From Phenylobacterium deserti (GTDB lineage Bacteria; Pseudomonadota; Alphaproteobacteria; Caulobacterales; Caulobacteraceae), in NCBI RefSeq assembly GCF_003254705.1, contig NZ_QFYR01000001.1, positions 1,054,001-1,118,000 on the forward strand: a stretch of 64,000 nucleotides of DNA, in the 5' to 3' direction. A program made the translations under genes and the position numbers. Under the pieces are notes generated by a model that searched no databases, was not told the origin of the DNA, and worked only from the letters and a program-made list of their open reading frames with translations. This document shows positions 60,523 to 64,000 of the stretch, piece by piece (within the stretch, counting starts at the first letter, position 1; each line of letters opens with the position of its first letter).

Positions 60523-63132
60523 TTACCGCCGCGCCTGGGCCGGCGGGCCCAGGTAAGTCAGCGGGATCGGCGCAGTGGCGGCGACGATTTTCTGCACCAC
60601 CACATTGTCGTCCAGCCGCCAGATCTTGATCACGTGCTTGCCCGGCTTCACGTCGGCGAAGGCGGTCTCGATCATCCGGGCGTTGTCCTGCACCGCCTCG
60701 TTCCAGGCCTGCTGCTCCTGCAGGGTGGTGGAGGTCGGCGCCGGCAGCAGCTTGTCGATCAGCACCTCCATCGGCCGGTCGTCGATCGACACCCCGATCC
60801 GTTGGGAGTTGCGCCCCGTGGTGTCCAGCGTCGGCGACAGATAGAGCTGCACCGTCAGGTCGCCGCCTTGGGTGGTGGTGACGTCGTATTCCACCCGCAC
60901 CGCGTCCTTTTCGGTGGTGGGCGCCCGGCCCTGCGGCAGGGCCGTCACCGATCCCGCCGTGCGGCCAAGGTGCGGGATCGCCCGCCAGCCCAGGCCCGCG
61001 CCGTCCACCGTGCGGCTGAAGTCCACCGCCTCGATGGCGATCACCCCGGCCGGGGCGTGCGCCTCGGGCTTGGCGAACACGATCGGCTTGGCCGGACCCG
61101 TCGCAGCCACCCGCTCCACCCGCGGCATGATGTTGGTCTCGGGCTGCTGCCAGATGGTGTAGCCGATGTGGGTCTGGGTCATCATGCCGTCCCACTTGCC
61201 GCCATTGGCCCTGTGGTAGGCGTCGGACAGCGCCTGGTCCCGCTTGAAGGCGTCCTCCGCGCGGTCGGCGAAGATGTTGGCCCGCGGGTCCTTCGACCCC
61301 GCCAGCCGCCGGTTCCAGGCCACGGCGTAGTACAGGCGGTAGAGGTTCGCCATGGCGGCGACCGGGTGCTCCACCAGCTGCAGGTAGGCGTCCCGGTACT
61401 GCGCCGGCAGGCCCGCTTTCACCCGCAGCATGTCGCGCTCCAGCGCGTCCCATTCGGCGACCATCTGGCCGAACTCGCCGCCGTCCAGCACCTCGCCGGC
61501 CGCCTCGCCCAGGCGGAAGCTCCCCGCGTCGATCAGCTCCGGCTTACGGCGCGCCGCATACTTGCTGTAGCGGGTGATCAGCTCGCCGATTTCCGCGCCC
61601 CGGCTCTGGCCGAACACCTGGCCCGCCCATTGCGTCGGATAGCGGGTGACCGCCTCCGGCGTCATGACCTCGGGGTTCCAGGCCTGGTCCATGAAGAACT
61701 CGAGCGGGAACTCCACCGGCTTGATGTCGCCGACGTTGACGATCCACAGCGCCTTGGCCCCGCGCTGGTAGGCGAGGTCCATCTGCTGCCAGGTCTTCTC
61801 GATCTGGACCGTGTTCAGCCACTTGTAGTTCCGCGGCGCCCCCACGTAGTCGAAGTGATAGTAGACGCCGTAGCCGCCCTTGCGGTCGAGATCGCTCGTC
61901 GGCAGGCGGCGGATCTGGCCCCAATTGTCGTCGGCGAACAGCAGGGTGACGTCGTCCGGCACCTTCATGCCGTGGTCGTAGTAGTCCTGCACTTCCTTGT
62001 AGAGCGCCCAGATCTGCGGCGTCTGGTCGGCGGGCTTGCCGGTGACCTCGGCGATGATCTTGCGCTGGTCGGCGACGATGGTCTCCAGCAGCTGGGTGGC
62101 GGTGCCCTCGGCCATGGCCTCGTCGCCGTCGCCGCGCATGCCCACCGTGACCACGGCTTCGTAGCCGCCCGGGCCCGGCTTGGACATCATCCGCTCCATG
62201 CCGCCGCGCCAGAAGGTGCGCAGGTTCTCGGCGTTGGTCGAATAGTCCCACTTGCCGCCGGTGACGCCGCCTTCCTTGTTGCGGTGCCACTCGTCGTGCG
62301 CCCGCGTCAGCGGTTCGTGGTGCGAAGTGCCCATGACCACGCCCATGGCGTCGGCCAGGATCATGTTCTGCGGATCGTCATCGTTGAACGCCCGCGGCGG
62401 CCACATCGCCGGCCACAGATAGTTGCCCTTCATCCGCAGCAGCAGCTCGAAGACGTGGGCGTACATCTTCGAATTGGCCCCGCCGAAGTGCTTCTCGGCC
62501 CAGGTGGTCAGGGCGGGCGCCTCGTCGTTGATGAAGAAGCCGCGGTATTTGACCTTCGGCTGGTCGCGGCGTGCGCCGGCGGTCACATAAAGGTTCTTGC
62601 GCGCGGCGACCGGCGCGTCGGCGAACCAGTGCCAGGGCGAGACGCCCATCTTCTCCGACAGGTCATAGGTCCCGAACACCGCCCCGCGGCGATCGGCGCC
62701 CACCACCACCAATGCCCGCGGCACGTTGGGGAACGGCCGCTCCACCACGATCTGCCGGAACGCTTCCCACTGGCCGGAGATGTCGTCCGCCTTCAGCTTC
62801 CCCGAGGCGACCAGTCCGTCGATGATCGGGCTCTGGCCCAGCACGCCGACGATCACCAGCTCGCCCTTGGCCTGGGCCGGATCGGTCAGGCGGACGGCGG
62901 CGCGGCCGCTCACCCGCTGCAGGTCGGCGGCGAAGGCGTCGGCCACGTGCCGGACCGCGGTGTCTGCGCCAGCGTCGGCCAGCACCGCCGCCGGGGCGCC
63001 GCTGCGCACCAGGCTGAACGACCCGCGCATCGGCTTTTCGCAGATCGACACGGCCGTCTCGCAGGCGCTGGCTGCCGTGCTCAGCGCCATCGCCAGAGCC
63101 AGGGCGGCGAGCCCGGTGGAGATCCTGATCAT
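60523..63132 (-). CDS. Glycoside hydrolase family 115 (alpha-glucuronidase-like)
   Basis: 869 residues with a signal peptide (about 1-24, ASACETAVSI), so secreted or periplasmic. GH115 pieces include LVVVGADRRGAVFGTYDLSE, KVKYRGFFINDEAPALTTWA, LLRMKGNYLWPAMWPPRAFN and VVMGTSHHEPLTRAHDEWHR, with RKIIAEVTGKPADQTPQIWA and FFMDQAWNPEVMTPEAVTRY later. The family removes glucuronic acid from xylan side chains. No xylanase, xylosidase or sugar transporter is in the window, so the enzyme appears isolated. The final 200 residues are beta-rich and may bind sugar. Very close homologues occur in plant-associated Caulobacterales. Confidence 0.92.
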   Translation of the reverse strand: MIRISTGLAALALAMALSTAASACETAVSICEKPMRGSFSLVRSGAPAAVLADAGADTAVRHVADAFAADLQRVSGRAAVRLTDPAQAKGELVIVGVLGQSPIIDGLVASGKLKADDISGQWEAFRQIVVERPFPNVPRALVVVGADRRGAVFGTYDLSEKMGVSPWHWFADAPVAARKNLYVTAGARRDQPKVKYRGFFINDEAPALTTWAEKHFGGANSKMYAHVFELLLRMKGNYLWPAMWPPRAFNDDDPQNMILADAMGVVMGTSHHEPLTRAHDEWHRNKEGGVTGGKWDYSTNAENLRTFWRGGMERMMSKPGPGGYEAVVTVGMRGDGDEAMAEGTATQLLETIVADQRKIIAEVTGKPADQTPQIWALYKEVQDYYDHGMKVPDDVTLLFADDNWGQIRRLPTSDLDRKGGYGVYYHFDYVGAPRNYKWLNTVQIEKTWQQMDLAYQRGAKALWIVNVGDIKPVEFPLEFFMDQAWNPEVMTPEAVTRYPTQWAGQVFGQSRGAEIGELITRYSKYAARRKPELIDAGSFRLGEAAGEVLDGGEFGQMVAEWDALERDMLRVKAGLPAQYRDAYLQLVEHPVAAMANLYRLYYAVAWNRRLAGSKDPRANIFADRAEDAFKRDQALSDAYHRANGGKWDGMMTQTHIGYTIWQQPETNIMPRVERVAATGPAKPIVFAKPEAHAPAGVIAIEAVDFSRTVDGAGLGWRAIPHLGRTAGSVTALPQGRAPTTEKDAVRVEYDVTTTQGGDLTVQLYLSPTLDTTGRNSQRIGVSIDDRPMEVLIDKLLPAPTSTTLQEQQAWNEAVQDNARMIETAFADVKPGKHVIKIWRLDDNVVVQKIVAATAPIPLTYLGPPAQARR

Positions 63133-63285
63133 CTTGTCCGTCCCCTGCCGCCGGACGGCTCATCAGGCGCCGGCGTTCGTTTCTTGTGTCTTCCGCAATC
63201 CGCGGCGGGCTGGATCACGCAGAACATGTGATCTGACCACTGCTAGCAATTGGCTAGACCAAGAACAAGAAGAGGCGCGGTCGGC

Positions 63286-64000
63286 TCAGCCCTCCGGCTT
63301 GTGCGCCTTGCGAACGCGCGCCACGGTCAGCCAGACGGCGGCGATGATGAAGGGCACGGCGATCGCCGTCCCGACATTCGGATCGATCCACGGCCAGATC
63401 GCATGCGCGCCTTCCAGGCCGAGGTGGGCCAGGCTCGCCACGTAGTAGCTGATCGCCGCGACCGAGAGCCCTTCGACCGTCTGCTGCAGCTGCAACTGCA
63501 GGCGCGCGCGGCGGTTCATCGCCCGCAGCAGGTCGCGGTTCTGGCTCTGCAGGGTGACTTCCACTTTCGTCCGCAGCAGCTGTGCGGCCCGTGTCAGCTT
63601 GCGCGACAAGTTGCTTTGCCGCTCCTCCGTCGACAGGCAGGTCCGCATGGCCGGGTTCAGCCGCCGCGCGAAAAAGGCGGACCACGTCGGCGCGCCGTCG
63701 ACCGCGCTCTCGTGCAGCGCCTCGAGCCGCAGGCGCATCAGCTCGGCATAGGCCCGCGTCGCGCCGAACCGATAGGCCGCCGCCGCGCTGCCCGCTTCCA
63801 GGTCCGCCGACAGTTCCGACAGCCGGTCCAGCAGCGCCTGGCTTTCCTGCAGGTCGCCGGTGCGGATCGCCTCGATCACGCCGGGCAGTTCGGTCTCGAT
63901 CCGGCGGATCGTCGGCCCGTGGCGCTGCGCCTCCGGCAATCCTAAGAGGGCCAGGGTGCGATAGGTCTCGACCTCCAGGATGCGCTGGATCAGCGGTCCG
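63286..64000 (-). CDS. DUF3422 family protein, C-terminal part (5' end outside window)
   Basis: The readable part (about 238 residues) continues past the right window edge in the same frame. DUF3422 landmarks are IQRILEVETYRTLALLGLPE at the edge, LSELSADLEAGSAAAAYRFG, RRLNPAMRTCLSTEERQSNL, RKLTRAAQLLRTKVEVTLQS and LQLQLQQTVEGLSVAAISYY. Two membrane helices at the C-terminus (about 165-180 and 196-215 of this part) suggest anchoring to the inner membrane. Function is unknown. Only the C-terminal half is present, so the start cannot be judged. The GH115 gene lies 153 bases further on the same strand. Confidence 0.85.
   Translation of the reverse strand, partial: GPLIQRILEVETYRTLALLGLPEAQRHGPTIRRIETELPGVIEAIRTGDLQESQALLDRLSELSADLEAGSAAAAYRFGATRAYAELMRLRLEALHESAVDGAPTWSAFFARRLNPAMRTCLSTEERQSNLSRKLTRAAQLLRTKVEVTLQSQNRDLLRAMNRRARLQLQLQQTVEGLSVAAISYYVASLAHLGLEGAHAIWPWIDPNVGTAIAVPFIIAAVWLTVARVRKAHKPEG

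Noticed and set aside
1..64000. CRISPR arrays, tRNA, rRNA, insertion sequences or prophage genes
   Set aside because: No regular repeat-spacer pattern, cloverleaf-like sequence, transposase or phage structural gene was recognised in gaps or frames.

Overview
This 64 kb window is dense, very GC-rich bacterial chromosome. The gene repertoire and order point to an alphaproteobacterium of the Caulobacteraceae (Caulobacter/Phenylobacterium type). The main pointers are a 1609-residue NAD-glutamate dehydrogenase, rph diverging from hrcA-grpE, a lipoprotein of the Caulobacter CC0125/CC1285 type, an orphan DUF1674 (SdhAF4-like) gene, and LuxR-type HTH proteins with a C-terminal membrane helix. Assignment to a genus is inference. 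I saw no tRNA, rRNA, CRISPR array, insertion sequence or prophage; this is core genome with small accessory patches.

Layout. 1-4.1 kb: the end of a chemoreceptor gene with cheW, then a leftward operon PepSY membrane protein - DUF2271 - DUF4198 - apbE with a Fur-box-like site in front. 4.2-14.0 kb: glycosyltransferase, aldo/keto reductase, lipoprotein, LysE-type exporter, KTSC protein, argG, kup plus a coupled small membrane gene, an SDR and marC. 14.1-20.6 kb: pyrF, DUF1674, rsmB, rpe, a heparinase II/III-like gene, and purH preceded by a clear ZTP (pfl) riboswitch. 20.7-34.7 kb: gdhB with a hairpin-rich leader, an AI-2E-type exporter, a HerA-like ATPase, a B3-type metallo-beta-lactamase-fold enzyme with an E-x-H-x-D-H active site, a foreign-looking methyltransferase, three SDR/quinone oxidoreductase genes and rlmN. 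34.8-43.0 kb: DUF350, a trypsin-like protease, AmpG-like MFS, a hybrid histidine kinase, an XRE regulator, a LuxR-HTH gene with a second well-coded ORF nested in another frame, and yifB. 43.2-53.4 kb: gshB, a two-gene polysaccharide O-acetylation module (MBOAT plus an SGNH protein fused to RTX repeats), sirB1-like, yraN, rsmI, hemW, rdgB, DUF2975 with its HTH partner, a YciI-like gene and rph. 53.4-64 kb: hrcA-grpE, dnaN, a run of tiny genes, a PHA-depolymerase-family esterase behind a PhaR-type palindrome, a cupin, DUF2200, a GH115 enzyme and the C-terminal part of a DUF3422 protein.

How the parts fit. Several small units are visible: purine synthesis under ZTP control, extracytoplasmic flavin/iron redox (PepSY-ApbE operon), surface polysaccharide acetylation (MBOAT/SGNH), PHA turnover under a probable PhaR operator, and heat-shock control (hrcA-grpE). 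Genes are packed very tightly. Three convergent pairs share one CTAG as both stop codons, and many same-strand genes overlap by 1-4 bases. Two copies of a 109-114 bp palindromic repeat lie directly behind leftward genes. The most unusual loci are the nested ORF at 40.1 kb, the EHH metallo-hydrolase at 29 kb, the SGNH-RTX fusion at 45 kb and the microprotein run at 57-59.7 kb.
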